Notes under the pieces: model-generated | The model's input: the letters and a program-made list of their open reading frames with translations, nothing else | What the model was told of the DNA's origin: nothing | The model's database searches: none | Shown: positions 1-8,826 of the stretch, in pieces | Layout: each line of letters starts with the position of its first letter | Position numbering within the stretch: position 1 is the first letter of the stretch | NCBI GenBank assembly: GCA_017164015.1 | Contig: CP071065.1 | Span: 3,697,918-3,761,917, forward strand | DNA from: Nostoc sp. UHCC 0702 | Lineage (GTDB): Bacteria > Cyanobacteriota > Cyanobacteriia > Cyanobacteriales > Nostocaceae | Direction of reading: 5' to 3' | Length of the DNA: 64,000 bases | Made by a program: the position numbers and the translations under genes

Positions 1-1
1 T

Positions 2-913
2 CAAGAAGCTTTGAGTTTATCTGCCATTCCTAACGATGGCGTGGGTTTAGCGCGGACAGAATTTATTATCGCTAACCAAATCCAAATTCATCCAATGGCG
101 TTGATTTATTTTGATAAGTTAAAAGATGAATTTGTCAAAGCTAAAATTAGCGAAATAACTTCACTTTACGACGATAAACCACAGTATTTTGTGGATAAAT
201 TAGCCCAAGGTATTGGTCGAATTGCTGCGGCATTTTATCCCAAACCAGTTATTGTACGAATGTCTGATTTCAAAAGTAATGAATATGCCAATTTGTTGGG
301 TGGGCAACAGTTTGAACCCGACGAAGAAAACCCGATGTTAGGTTGGCGAGGGGCGGCACGTTACTATGATGAAGGTTACAGAGAAGCTTTTGCCCTAGAG
401 TGTCATGCAATCAAGCGAGTACGGGAAGATATGGGTTTGACTAATGTTATCCCCATGATTCCCTTCTGTCGCACTCCCGATGAGGGGCGTTTAGTATTAG
501 CAGAAATGGCAAACAATGGTTTAAAACAAGGCGTTAATAATTTGCAAGTTTATGTAATGTGTGAACTGCCCAGCAATGTAATTATGGCTGAAGAATTTGC
601 TGAAGTATTTGATGGTTTTTCCATTGGTTCCAATGACCTAACTCAGCTGACATTGGGGTTAGATAGGGATTCGGCTTTAGTAGCGCGGTTGTTTGATGAA
701 CGCAGCCCCGCTGTTAAGCAAATGGTGAAAATGGCCATAGAAGCTGCGAAAAAACGTCACCGTAAAATCGGTATTTGTGGGCAAGCACCCAGCGATTATC
801 CAGAATTTGCTCGGTTCTTGGTTGAACAAGGTATTGACTCTATTAGTCTAAATCCAGATTCGGTTTTAAAAACCATGCTGGAAATAGCAAAAGTTGAGAA
901 TGGTGAGTCCTAA
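2..913 (+). CDS. ppsA: Phosphoenolpyruvate synthase, C-terminal part (partial, runs off left edge)
   Basis: The frame is open to the left edge, so this is the 3' portion of a larger gene (about 303 codons visible of a family usually near 800). PEP synthase converts pyruvate, ATP and water to PEP, AMP and phosphate in gluconeogenesis, in the cytosol. The visible part is the C-terminal PEP/pyruvate-binding TIM barrel: the stretch GVGLARTEFI, a GSNDLTQLTLG segment, and IGICGQAPSD, whose cysteine is the general acid of this family. ISLNPDSVLKT is the typical end. A pyruvate phosphate dikinase or PTS enzyme I would share the barrel, but the spacing and the RMSDFKSNEYANLLGG stretch fit PEP synthase. 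The upstream domains are outside the window. Confidence 0.93.
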   Translation, partial: QEALSLSAIPNDGVGLARTEFIIANQIQIHPMALIYFDKLKDEFVKAKISEITSLYDDKPQYFVDKLAQGIGRIAAAFYPKPVIVRMSDFKSNEYANLLGGQQFEPDEENPMLGWRGAARYYDEGYREAFALECHAIKRVREDMGLTNVIPMIPFCRTPDEGRLVLAEMANNGLKQGVNNLQVYVMCELPSNVIMAEEFAEVFDGFSIGSNDLTQLTLGLDRDSALVARLFDERSPAVKQMVKMAIEAAKKRHRKIGICGQAPSDYPEFARFLVEQGIDSISLNPDSVLKTMLEIAKVENGES

Positions 914-957
914 ATTGTGTCATTTTTATAGCTGACTATTTTCTAATTGCTGATTGA

Positions 958-1035
958 GCGTTGCTGATTTCAGAAATGAAAAAATATTTGAAAGCTAACA
1001 TTTTCGGTAAAATTCATATCACTAATCAGCAACGC
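958..1035. repeat. MITE-like element with 12-bp terminal inverted repeats
   Basis: GCGTTGCTGATT at 958-969 is matched exactly by its reverse complement at 1024-1035, bounding a 78-bp non-coding unit between ppsA and xisH. The same 12-mer occurs again singly near 9997-10008, next to another gene end, which suggests a dispersed family. No coding capacity. Confidence 0.7.
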
Positions 1036-1091
1036 CGTTAATGGGTCGATACTCAATCATGTAATCATAGTAAAAGTAGCTTGAGCAATAT

Positions 1092-1526
1092 ATGCCAGTT
1101 AGAGACCGCTATCATGAGAACGTCAAGAATGCCCTAATCAAAGATGGGTGGACGATTACTGATGATCCCTTTCATCTGAAGTGGGGGAAAAGGGATATGT
1201 ACGTTGATCTGGGTGCAGAAAAATTGATTGCTGCTGAAAAGGAAGGACAGCTAATAGCAGTTGAGATTAAAACGTTTCGCAGCGTATCAGATATGACCGA
1301 TCTGGAACACGCACTGGGACAATACCTTGCATATCGCTCTGTGATGACTAGAACCAATCCCGATCGCGTTCTCTATCTTGCCGTTCGTGATGAAGTATAC
1401 GCTGATATTTTTGATGAGCCAATTGCTAAACTTTTGGTAGAGGATTACAAAGTCCATATAGTTGTATTTAGGCTAGAGCAAGAGGTTATTTTCAGATGGA
1501 TACCTTGGAGCAATACAGGCAGTTAA
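1092..1526 (+). CDS. xisH: XisH family protein (fdxN element excision controlling factor)
   Basis: A 144-residue protein of full family length. XisH was named for its role, with XisI, in controlling excision of the fdxN element by the XisF recombinase in heterocysts of Anabaena; most homologues lie outside such elements and their role is unknown. The sequence has the PD-(D/E)xK nuclease-like core: D39 in YVDLGAE, then E58 and K60 in AVEIK. The N-terminal KNALIKDGWTITDDP and the ALGQYLAYR stretch are typical. The last 31 bp overlap the start of xisI, so the two are probably co-translated. No xisF or fdxN element boundary is seen here, so excision control is not implied. A toxin-antitoxin-like role has been suggested for the family; this is not shown by the sequence. 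Confidence 0.92.
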   Translation: MPVRDRYHENVKNALIKDGWTITDDPFHLKWGKRDMYVDLGAEKLIAAEKEGQLIAVEIKTFRSVSDMTDLEHALGQYLAYRSVMTRTNPDRVLYLAVRDEVYADIFDEPIAKLLVEDYKVHIVVFRLEQEVIFRWIPWSNTGS

Positions 1527-1855
1527 TTCGGAATATTCTGATTGAACACACGAAGATTCCCTTCAGCGTTGGCGATATTCAATTTGAGACAGTTTTCGAC
1601 AGCGAACAAGACCGCTACCTATTAATGATTTTGGGAAGAGAACCAGCCTATGATTTGTCTCCAATTGTGACTCGGCGTGTTCATGGCTGTCTGATTCACG
1701 TTGATATTATTGATGGCAAAATTTGGATTCAACGTGATGGTACTGAAGAAGGAGTAGCAACGGAATTTGTCAAAGCAGGTGTACCGAAGGATCGGATTGT
1801 GTTGGGATTCCGGTCTGAGGAACTGAGAAAAGATTCAGAATTTGCTGTTGCATAA
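1496..1855 (+). CDS. xisI: XisI family protein
   Basis: A 119-residue XisI family protein, the obligate partner of XisH, starting 31 bp inside the end of xisH in another frame. The start MDTLEQYRQLIRNILIEH, the central RYLLMILGRE and the IHVDIIDGKIWIQRDGTE segment are characteristic of the family. The C-terminal GVPKDRIVLGFRSEELRK is also typical. The length is normal and the gene looks intact. XisH and XisI are found together in many copies in Nostocales genomes. The pair lies directly downstream of a short inverted-repeat element (958-1035) and upstream of an unrelated acetyltransferase, so it looks like a stand-alone two-gene cassette. Confidence 0.92.
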   Translation: MDTLEQYRQLIRNILIEHTKIPFSVGDIQFETVFDSEQDRYLLMILGREPAYDLSPIVTRRVHGCLIHVDIIDGKIWIQRDGTEEGVATEFVKAGVPKDRIVLGFRSEELRKDSEFAVA

Positions 1856-1867
1856 TTACGAATTAGT

Positions 1868-2446
1868 ATGACAGCACTTTTTGAAACTGAACGGTTAATT
1901 ATTCGTAGTTGGATACCCGATCGCGATGCTGAACAAGTGTTTGAGATTTATAATGACCCTGAAGTTACGTATTTTCTTGGTAATGGATCTCGTAACACGA
2001 ATGTTCAATCAACGCGTCAGCGGTTAATTGATTGGACAGACCAAAGTAAAAATGGTACTGGTTCTTGGGCAATTGTAGAAAAAGATACTACAAAAATTGT
2101 GGGAACAATCCTTCTCGAACCACTTCCTGATCAATATCGCTTACCCACAGAAGATTATGAAGTAGGTTGGCACTTGCGGCGAACTTCTTGGGGTAAAGGC
2201 TATGCAACAGAAGCAGGACGAGGTATGCTCAACTACGGATTTAATGTCCTGAATCTGCCAGTAATTTATGCCGTAGTCAAGCCAAAACATGATGCCTCAA
2301 TTCGTGTCACCCAAAGATTGGGTATGAAGCCAGTGGGAAAGACAAAGAAATATTACGGTATTGAACTGCTGCTGTTTCAAAAAGATGCACCAAGAAGAAG
2401 AGCAGGGGAGCAGGGGAGCAGGGGAGCAGGGGGGATAGGGAGATAG
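1868..2446 (+). CDS. GNAT acetyltransferase, RimJ/RimL type
   Basis: A cytosolic acetyl-CoA-dependent N-acetyltransferase of the type that modifies ribosomal protein N-termini or small amines; the substrate cannot be told. ETERLIIRSW at the N-terminus is the RimJ/RimL opening, and EVGWHLRRTSWGKGYATEAGRGML carries the acetyl-CoA pyrophosphate-binding loop (RxxxWGKGYATEA). The domain ends near residue 170. The last 20 or so residues (RRRAGEQGSRGAGG) are translated from a G-rich repeat that begins around 2396, so the natural stop was probably lost and the protein extended by repeat DNA. It starts 12 bp after xisI but is functionally unrelated. Confidence 0.85.
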   Translation: MTALFETERLIIRSWIPDRDAEQVFEIYNDPEVTYFLGNGSRNTNVQSTRQRLIDWTDQSKNGTGSWAIVEKDTTKIVGTILLEPLPDQYRLPTEDYEVGWHLRRTSWGKGYATEAGRGMLNYGFNVLNLPVIYAVVKPKHDASIRVTQRLGMKPVGKTKKYYGIELLLFQKDAPRRRAGEQGSRGAGGIGR

Positions 2447-2580
2447 GGAGATGGGGGGACAAGGAGAATAACTATTGACTATTGACTAATGACTATTGAC
2501 TAATGACTATTGACTATTGACTAATGACTATTGACTAATGACTATTGACTAATGACTAATGACTATTGACTATTGACTAA
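2396..2580. repeat. G-rich repeat and heptameric tandem repeats (STRR)
   Basis: First a run of AGGGGAGC-like units (2400-2460), then about sixteen head-to-tail heptamers alternating between CTATTGA and CTAATGA (about 2470-2582). These are the short tandemly repeated repetitive sequences common between genes in heterocystous cyanobacteria. The last unit supplies the ATG used by the next gene. Confidence 0.88.
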
Positions 2581-4097
2581 TGACTAAAAAATGGTTCCAA
2601 ATTGGGCTATTGGGTATATTTATCCTCTCAGTTGCTTTACGATTTTGGGGGCTGGGACGATTTAATACTTTAGTATTTGATGAAGTTTACTACGCTAAAT
2701 TTGGCAATAACTATCTCAACCATGTGCCTTTTTTTGATGGTCATCCGCCACTAGGTAAATATATGATTGCGATGGGAATATGGCTTAGTAGTCATGTTCC
2801 TTTTTGGCAAGATCCGCTAAAAAATGGACTGACGGGTTCGCTGTTGTCGCCTTGGAATTATCGTTGGATTAATGCATTTTCGGGTTCATTTATTCCGTTA
2901 ATTATTGCTGGTATTGCCTATCAGATAAGTTATCGTCGCAGCTTTACTTTGCTTGCTGGGTTGTTTACAGCCTGTGATGGTATATTTCTCGTAGAATCTC
3001 GCTATGCTCTGATTAATATCTATATAGTTCTGTTTGGGTTGTTGGGGCAGTGGTTTTTCTTATTGGCATTGGCTAATCAAAAACAAAGACGCAGTGTCTA
3101 TTTAGTAGTTGCTGGTATTGCTTTTGGTGCGTCAATTTCTACAAAGTGGAACGGTTTATTTTTTCTGTTGGGTATATATCTCATTTGGTTAATAGGTTGG
3201 ATATGGCAATCTTTAATCAAAACAACAGCGCAGACAACAGATGTAATCGATGATTTATCTGCTACTCCTACAAATCACTCCTCAATTACATCTATTAGCT
3301 ATTGGCAATCCAATGATCAAAATCTCAGTTCCTTGCAAAAGTTAACTGAAATAAATATTTGGCAAATTGTATTATTTTTAGGAATTATTCCACTTGCAGT
3401 TTACAGTTTGCTGTGGATTCCTCACCTGCAATTAGATACAAAATATGGGTTTATACAAGTACATAAGGAAATTTTAGCGTTTCACGAACGTCTTGGTGGT
3501 AACACTGCTAAAGTACATCCTTATTGTGCTGCTTGGTACAAATGGCCTTTGATCACTCGACCAATGGCGTATTATTATCAAACTGCTCAAAGCGTCACTG
3601 ACCCATTACCTGTTTTGGGGCCTCCTTTACCTTCTGGTGCGGGAAAAGTTATTTATGATGTGCATGCGATGGGCAACCCTTTTTTGTGGTGGTTTGGTAT
3701 CGCTGCCATTGTATTTTTAATATGGATGCTGGTATCAGAATTTGTGATGCCTTGGGTGAAGCAAAAGCATTTTTCTCTACCACCAAAACTTAGTGTTGAT
3801 ACGTGGATTGCTTTATATTTAGTTTTAAATTATACCACTAACTTAGTACCTTGGATGAAGGTGACAAGGTGCGCTTTTATTTACCATTATATGACGGCTG
3901 TAGTATTTGCTTTTTTAGCGATCGCTTGGTTTGTCGATCAATGCCTTCACAGTTATTATCGAGAACTTCGAGCAGTGGGTCTGACAATTTCTTTTCTGAT
4001 TTTGACTGCTTTTGTGTTCTGGATGCCCATTTATTTAGGTTTACCCATATCTTCCTTCGATTATAAGGTGCGGATGTGGTTTAGCTCTTGGATTTAA
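2580..4097 (+). CDS. GT39 family dolichyl-phosphate-mannose-protein mannosyltransferase-like membrane protein
   Basis: A 505-residue integral membrane glycosyltransferase of the PMT (GT39, GT-C fold) family, which transfers a sugar from a polyprenyl-phosphate donor to protein on the outer face of the membrane. The first loop has the acidic motif FDEVYYAKFG (residues about 33-42), the catalytic D-E pair of the family, followed by GHPPLGKYMI. VESRYALINIYIVLFGLL and STKWNGLF are further family signatures. I count about 9-11 hydrophobic spans; residues 210-250 form a polar insert. The C-terminal NLVPWMKVTRCAFIYHYMTA matches the conserved PW...R..F.YHY segment. The ATG lies in the last heptamer of the preceding repeat array and no clear ribosome site is seen, so the true start is uncertain by a few codons. 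Confidence 0.85.
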   Translation: MTKKWFQIGLLGIFILSVALRFWGLGRFNTLVFDEVYYAKFGNNYLNHVPFFDGHPPLGKYMIAMGIWLSSHVPFWQDPLKNGLTGSLLSPWNYRWINAFSGSFIPLIIAGIAYQISYRRSFTLLAGLFTACDGIFLVESRYALINIYIVLFGLLGQWFFLLALANQKQRRSVYLVVAGIAFGASISTKWNGLFFLLGIYLIWLIGWIWQSLIKTTAQTTDVIDDLSATPTNHSSITSISYWQSNDQNLSSLQKLTEINIWQIVLFLGIIPLAVYSLLWIPHLQLDTKYGFIQVHKEILAFHERLGGNTAKVHPYCAAWYKWPLITRPMAYYYQTAQSVTDPLPVLGPPLPSGAGKVIYDVHAMGNPFLWWFGIAAIVFLIWMLVSEFVMPWVKQKHFSLPPKLSVDTWIALYLVLNYTTNLVPWMKVTRCAFIYHYMTAVVFAFLAIAWFVDQCLHSYYRELRAVGLTISFLILTAFVFWMPIYLGLPISSFDYKVRMWFSSWI

Positions 4098-4797
4098 GTA
4101 TAGGCTCTTGAGCAGGGGAGGAGGGGGGATGGGGAGAATAATAACTCCTAACTCCTAACTCCTAACTCCTAACTTTAATTGAATCCGTTTTAGCTTAATA
4201 TCAATTAATATATAGGACTCATATTTGATTTAAGAACAAAACTCAGTACACCTTTATTCCTTCTTCCCAGTCCCCAGTCCCTTACCTCTACGAGTGATTC
4301 AGAAATCAAATCGGATTGCTATAGATTAATTATTTGTATTTAATGGCAAAAATGAGCTTTTTGCAAGAATTATATCCTCTTCCTCTATGCTTAATTAGTA
4401 CTTTACATAGCTATACATAAACGGTTTAATTAATCACTTATTTTTTCATATTTCTTATCTGTATATAGGTTTAGCGCCTGTTAGACTGTAAAACGCAATC
4501 AGCTTAGGGAAACACCAAGAAAAGCGACTGAACTGAGCTATCAAAAGCTAGCTTTCTCAAAAATGCTTATTGGATAGAGATGGGAGATTCTAGATAAGAT
4601 TAACTATAATAAACTTGGTCAACGATGAGGTATAAAACTTAGAGTATTTATCGTTCTAAGTTCGGAATTTATGAATTTTTATCTCTACACAGAGATAAAT
4701 AAATACACAATAACATTTAGGTAGTGTGGTAAACCAATAGGTAAGAAAACCTATATATTCTACTTTTCATGCTCCCAGACAACAGAGGAGAATCTGA
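4098..4797. other. 700-bp intergenic region with repeats
   Basis: Holds a G-rich run and CTAACTC heptamers (about 4110-4180), a 113-bp MITE (4211-4323, listed separately) and about 450 bp of AT-rich DNA before the phytochrome remnant. AGAGGAG at about 4784-4790, 8 bp before the ATG at 4798, is a good ribosome site. No reading frame is supported. Confidence 0.7.
4211..4323. repeat. MITE family B, copy 1 (113 bp)
   Basis: Ends TATAGGACTCATATTTGATT and, inverted, AAATCAAATCGGATTGCTATA, with 9 bp plus 4 bp of perfect pairing separated by a mismatched block. A second copy of exactly the same length, same orientation and nearly the same sequence lies at 36874-36986. The identical length of two copies 32 kb apart supports a discrete mobile unit. 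Confidence 0.82.
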
Positions 4798-6244
4798 ATG
4801 ACCATAGACTTACAATTGCCAGATATTAATGTAACTAGCTTAAAAGAAGCTCCGATTCATCTTTTTAAGCAAATTCAGCCTCATGGAGTGCTTTTAGTTT
4901 TGGAGGAACCTGAACTAAAAATATTACAAATTAGCAATAATACATGGAAGATTTTTGGCATTAATCCCGAAAATCTTTTGCAAACAAAACTAGAGGAATT
5001 ACTCGACCCATTCCAAGTTGAGACTATTAAAGCAGCTTTGTTTGAAGGCAATCTAGAATATATTAATCCTACAAAAATTTGGGTAAGAAAAAAAGGTGAT
5101 GATTACGCAGTATTTGATGCTGTTTTTCACCGAAATTCTGAAGGGATTTTGATTCTGGAATTAGAACCAGCTTTTTCTCGTGAAAATATCCCATTCTTAA
5201 GCTTTTATCATCTGGCGAAAGCTTCTATTAACCAGCTAGAAAAAACCTCAAATCTTCGTGATTTTTGTCAGATAATTGTTCAGGAAGTGCAAAAAGTCAC
5301 TGGATTTGATCGGGTAATGCTCTATAAATTTGATGATGATGGACATGGGTCAGTCATCGCTGAAGAAAAACTAGAAAGTATGGAACCTTATCTAGGATTG
5401 CACTACCCGGAATCAGATATTCCTAAACCAGCGAGAAAGTTATTCGCTTCTAATTCAATTAGATTAATCCCAGATGCGGAGGCTGAACCTGTACAAATAG
5501 TACCTGCGATTAATCCGGTTAGCGATCGCCCGGTTGATTTAACTAACTCAATTCTCAGAAGTGCGGCTTCTTGTCACATGGAATATCTACACAATATGGG
5601 TGTAGGCGCTTCGTTGACTATCTCTTTGATTAAAGACCAAAAACTTTGGGGCTTAATTGCTTGTCATCATCAAACACCTAAACATGTTTCCTACGAGTTG
5701 CGGAAAGCGTGCGAATTTTTGGGACGAGTAATATTTACAGAAATTTCCGCTAGAGAAGAAACAGAAGATTACGACTATCGCATGAGTTTGACACATATTC
5801 AATCGCTTTTGATTGAATATATGTCCCAAGAAGAAAACTTTATTGATGGTTTAGTTAAACACCAACCTAATCTGCTCAATTTAACCAGCGCTCAAGGAGC
5901 AGCTGTGTGTTTTGGTGAGCATTGTACAGTAAATCGGTGCAGAAAGGCTAGAAGATGAATGGTTGTTCTGGGTGCGCGATAATGGTATTGGCATTGACCC
6001 ACAGTTTAGCGATCGCATTTTTGTCATCTTTCAACGCTTACACACGCGCGATGAATATCCTGGTACAGGTATGGGTTTAGCTATCTGTAAAAAGATCATT
6101 GAGTGCCATCGGGGGCGGATTTGGGTAGAGTCACAATTAGGAGAGGGCGCAACCTTCTACTTTACAATCCCAGTGGGAGGACATGAGCGTGAGCGTAGAA
6201 ACGGAAGAAAAACCCAAAACCATCTTTTTGGTCGAGGACAATAA
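4798..6244 (+). pseudogene. Cph1-type phytochrome histidine kinase, internally deleted
   Basis: The first 386 codons (4798-5958) encode PAS (about 20-120), GAF (about 140-310) and the start of PHY. The GAF keeps SAASCHMEYL with Cys259, the same position as the bilin-binding Cys259 of Synechocystis Cph1; no N-terminal bacteriophytochrome-type cysteine is present. After GEHCT the frame breaks near 5930, and a second frame (about 5933-6244) resumes with ERLEDEWLFWVRDNGIGI and GTGMGLAICKKI, the N and G boxes of the ATPase domain. Missing are the rest of PHY, the HisKA domain with its phosphorylated histidine, and the front of the ATPase domain: roughly 290 codons by comparison with the 748-residue Cph1. 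The truncated product might still bind a bilin, but it cannot signal as a kinase. The response regulator overlapping its end is intact. Confidence 0.9.
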
Positions 6245-6635
6245 AGCCGATATCCGCCTCATCCAAGAAGCGTTGAAAAACAGCGTAGTACCGCACGAGG
6301 TAGTGACGGTTAGGGATGGCGTGGATGCTATGGCTTTTTTACGCCAAGAGGGCGAGTATGCCAATGCACCCCGCCCTGACCTCATCCTGCTCGATTTGAA
6401 CTTACCCAGAAAGGACGGTCGAGAGGTATTGGCAGAAATTAAAGCCGACCCTATGCTGAAACGCATCCCCGTAGTAGTACTGACAACCTCCAGAAATGAA
6501 GATGACATTTTTTACAGCTACGATTTGCATGTGAACTGCTACATCACTAAATCTCGCAACCTCAGCCAACTCTTCCAAATCGTCAAAGGAATTGAAGATT
6601 TCTGGCTTTCTATCGTCACCCTACCATCGCAATAA
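6183..6635 (+). CDS. Rcp1-like single-domain response regulator
   Basis: A 150-residue receiver-only regulator of the Rcp1/RcpA group, the usual phosphotransfer partner of cyanobacterial phytochromes. Acidic pocket EDN at 18-20, phosphoacceptor D71 in LILLDLNLPRKDG, the switch threonine in VVLTTS and the conserved lysine in YITKSRN are all present. No output domain follows. The gene begins inside the phytochrome remnant in another frame (62 bp overlap), the usual arrangement of cph1-rcp1 operons. Because the cognate kinase is broken, it must either be orphaned or take phosphate from another kinase, for example the receiver-kinase hybrid 220 bp downstream. Confidence 0.92.
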   Translation: MSVSVETEEKPKTIFLVEDNKADIRLIQEALKNSVVPHEVVTVRDGVDAMAFLRQEGEYANAPRPDLILLDLNLPRKDGREVLAEIKADPMLKRIPVVVLTTSRNEDDIFYSYDLHVNCYITKSRNLSQLFQIVKGIEDFWLSIVTLPSQ

Positions 6636-6850
6636 GAGGATGGGGAGATGGGGGGATGGGGGATGAGGAGGATGAGGGGGATGAGGGAGATGAGGGAGAT
6701 GAGGGGGATGAGGGGGATGAGGGAGATAATAAACTCCTCACTCCTCACTCCTCACTCTTAACTCCTAATTCCTAACTTCTAACTTTTAACTCCTAACTTT
6801 TAACTCCTAACTCCTAACTCCTAACTCCTCACTCCTCACTCAGCACTCAA
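6636..6850. repeat. GGATGAGG tandem repeats followed by CTCCTAA heptamers
   Basis: About 90 bp of GGATGAGG-like units run to about 6725. They are followed by about 110 bp of CTCCTAACT/CTCCTCACT heptamers up to 10 bp before the next start. Non-coding STRR-type spacer. Confidence 0.85.
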
Positions 6851-6853
6851 ACT

Positions 6854-8011
6854 ATGGTTGCAAGCTCAGTAAAAATCTTGTTAATTGAGGATAACCCGGC
6901 AGAAGCTAGGCTGTTGCAAGAGTTGCTGAAGCAAGCACAGTCCAAAGAGTTTAGTTTGGTTCATGTGAAGCGATTGCAGGCAGCCCTCAAAGAACTCCAT
7001 CAAGACAGTTATGATGTAATTCTGTTGGATTTAACTTTACCTGATAGCCAAGGATTATCATCCTTGCCGCAATTGATTAATCATGCTCCCAGCCTGCCAA
7101 TTGTTGTACTCACAAATCTCAACGACGAAGATCTGGCAATTGAGGCAGTACGTCAGGGAGCGCAAGATTATTTAGTCAAGCGGCAAGTAAATGTAGAAGT
7201 GCTGGTTCGCTCTGTAAATTATGCGATCGAACGCAAGCAGGTTTTAGAAACATTACGTACAGTTAATCAAACTTTACAAAGTAGAGTAGATGAACGAACA
7301 GCTGAACTGGTGAAAGCCAAAGAACTGAATCAGTTCAAATCTGAATTTGTCTCGATGCTCTCCCATGATATTCGTAATCCCTTGAATACTATTCTCTTAG
7401 CTGCTGGATTGTTACAAAGCAGTGACGAAAAATTGAGCAAAGAGAAAAAACACGTTCATATACAAATCATTCGCTCAGCTATCAAAAACATGGCACAAAT
7501 GTTAGATGAAGTGTCATTAATAGGTAAAGCTGATTCCGGTAAACTTCAGTTTGAACTTTGCGCTCTGGATTTGGAAAGATTGTGTCATCTATTAGTTGAA
7601 GAAGCCCAATTAACTGTAAGAGAAAAGCAATTGACTGTAGTGTTCACCAGTTTTGGAGAATTCAGCAAAGGATTATGGGATGAAAGTTTGCTACGCCATA
7701 TTTTAGGTAATTTACTTGGTAACGCCATTAAGTATTCGCCACCAGGCGGTAAAGTTGAATTTGAACTAATTGGCCAGGGAAATACAATAACTTTCCGAAT
7801 TCAAGATTGGGGAATTGGCATTTCTGAAAACGACCAAAAGCAACTGTTTCAGCCTTTCCACCGTGGAGAAAATGTTGGTAGAATTCCTGGCACTGGTTTG
7901 GGATTAGCAATTGTTAAAAAGTGTGTCGAGGCGCACGGGGGAGAAATTTTGGTCAATAGTGAAGTTGGTGTAGGTACTACGTTTACTGTGACGCTACCTG
8001 TGATTAAGTAA
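6854..8011 (+). CDS. Receiver-histidine kinase hybrid (REC-HisKA-HATPase)
   Basis: A 385-residue cytosolic kinase with an N-terminal receiver (about 6-125; EDN at 12-14, D59 in ILLDLTLPD, K109 in YLVKR), a coiled-coil linker (about 125-160), HisKA with H171 in MLSHDIRNPLN, and an ATPase domain with N box LGNAIKYSPPGG, G1 box DWGIGIS and G2 box GTGLGLAIVKK. This layout lets one phosphorelay feed a second kinase, so it could act downstream of another sensor or adjust autophosphorylation to its own receiver state. It contains no sensor domain. Its place behind the phytochrome and Rcp genes suggests a role in the same pathway, but a repeat array separates them and an operon is not certain. The gene looks intact. 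Confidence 0.9.
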   Translation: MVASSVKILLIEDNPAEARLLQELLKQAQSKEFSLVHVKRLQAALKELHQDSYDVILLDLTLPDSQGLSSLPQLINHAPSLPIVVLTNLNDEDLAIEAVRQGAQDYLVKRQVNVEVLVRSVNYAIERKQVLETLRTVNQTLQSRVDERTAELVKAKELNQFKSEFVSMLSHDIRNPLNTILLAAGLLQSSDEKLSKEKKHVHIQIIRSAIKNMAQMLDEVSLIGKADSGKLQFELCALDLERLCHLLVEEAQLTVREKQLTVVFTSFGEFSKGLWDESLLRHILGNLLGNAIKYSPPGGKVEFELIGQGNTITFRIQDWGIGISENDQKQLFQPFHRGENVGRIPGTGLGLAIVKKCVEAHGGEILVNSEVGVGTTFTVTLPVIK

Positions 8012-8070
8012 GTGGGCATCAATTGAAATTGAGTTTAATTAAACAAGCGGTAATATCTAATAATTTGAGG

Positions 8071-8457
8071 TTAAGTAAAGTTTTGTGGACAGTAGCCCAA
8101 TCCGCTAATGAAATTTTGTCGGAATACTTCAATCTCATCAGGCTGCGGTCTACCATGAGAAACGACGACAATTTGATAGCGGCGCATCACATGAAGTACG
8201 GAATGTCCAGTTTCCAAACTGTTCAGAACCTTACCCATTAACTCAGTTGGGCAGTAAACAATTCCTAATTCACTTAAGAAAGCCCTAATATCTTTATCCT
8301 TGTCTACAGAAATAAAGGATTTCATTTTGATGTTGACTATCCAGCCATCGAACTGACTAATGACAGTAATAAATTTAACAGGAACACGATTGTTACTAAA
8401 ATATTCAACAACTCGCAGTGTAAGACTAGCATTGGCCAGACAGTAGAGGTATTGCAT
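8071..8457 (-). CDS. Conserved hypothetical protein
   Basis: A 128-residue protein I do not recognise. It starts MQYLYCLANASLTLRVVEYF and has a central predicted beta-alpha pattern with SQFDGWIVNIKMKSFIS, then a helical C-terminal half. No signal peptide or membrane span; cysteines at residues 6, 69 and 122 do not form an obvious metal motif. Codon use looks coding and no other frame here has comparable quality. It converges on the receiver-kinase gene. The composition and the lack of a membrane segment suggest a small soluble protein; no function is assigned. Confidence 0.6.
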   Translation of the reverse strand: MQYLYCLANASLTLRVVEYFSNNRVPVKFITVISQFDGWIVNIKMKSFISVDKDKDIRAFLSELGIVYCPTELMGKVLNSLETGHSVLHVMRRYQIVVVSHGRPQPDEIEVFRQNFISGLGYCPQNFT

Positions 8458-8557
8458 AATGACGAGAGCGGATTTGTGACTTTCTCAAAATAATCCCTAA
8501 ATCTAAAGATCTTGTGAGGATTTTAGTTTTTTAGATAGTTCCTCAACCCAACCTAAT

Positions 8558-8747
8558 AAAACGTGAGTTCGACGGATATAAAAAACCCCGCTTCCATTCC
8601 TCTTTCCCCCAATCCCCAGAGGGGGCCCGAGTCCCCCACAGGGAGAGAGGCTTTGAAACCTTGATTTTTTCGTTGAAAACGCGGAATATTTCTGCCCCTC
8701 TCCGCATCCAAGAGGGGTTGGGGAGAGGTTCATCGAACTCACGTTTT
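8558..8747. repeat. MITE-like element with perfect 15-bp terminal inverted repeats
   Basis: AAAACGTGAGTTCGA at 8558-8572 and its exact reverse complement at 8733-8747 bound a 190-bp unit. The interior is a C/G-rich hairpin (CCCAATCCCCAGAGGG and similar) of a kind also seen inside the element at 25738-25949, although the terminal repeats differ. It lies between two minus-strand genes; short reading frames inside it are not credible. Confidence 0.78.
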
Positions 8748-8826
8748 ACAGATATCACAGCCCGCAAATAGGCGTTCGTTTGTGAGTATAATTTCCATCC
8801 CAGTGCCAGATTAAGCCTTTGCCTCC

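Noticed and set aside
1092..1855. An fdxN-type excision element
   Set aside because: xisH and xisI are here but no xisF recombinase or direct-repeat attachment sites are visible.
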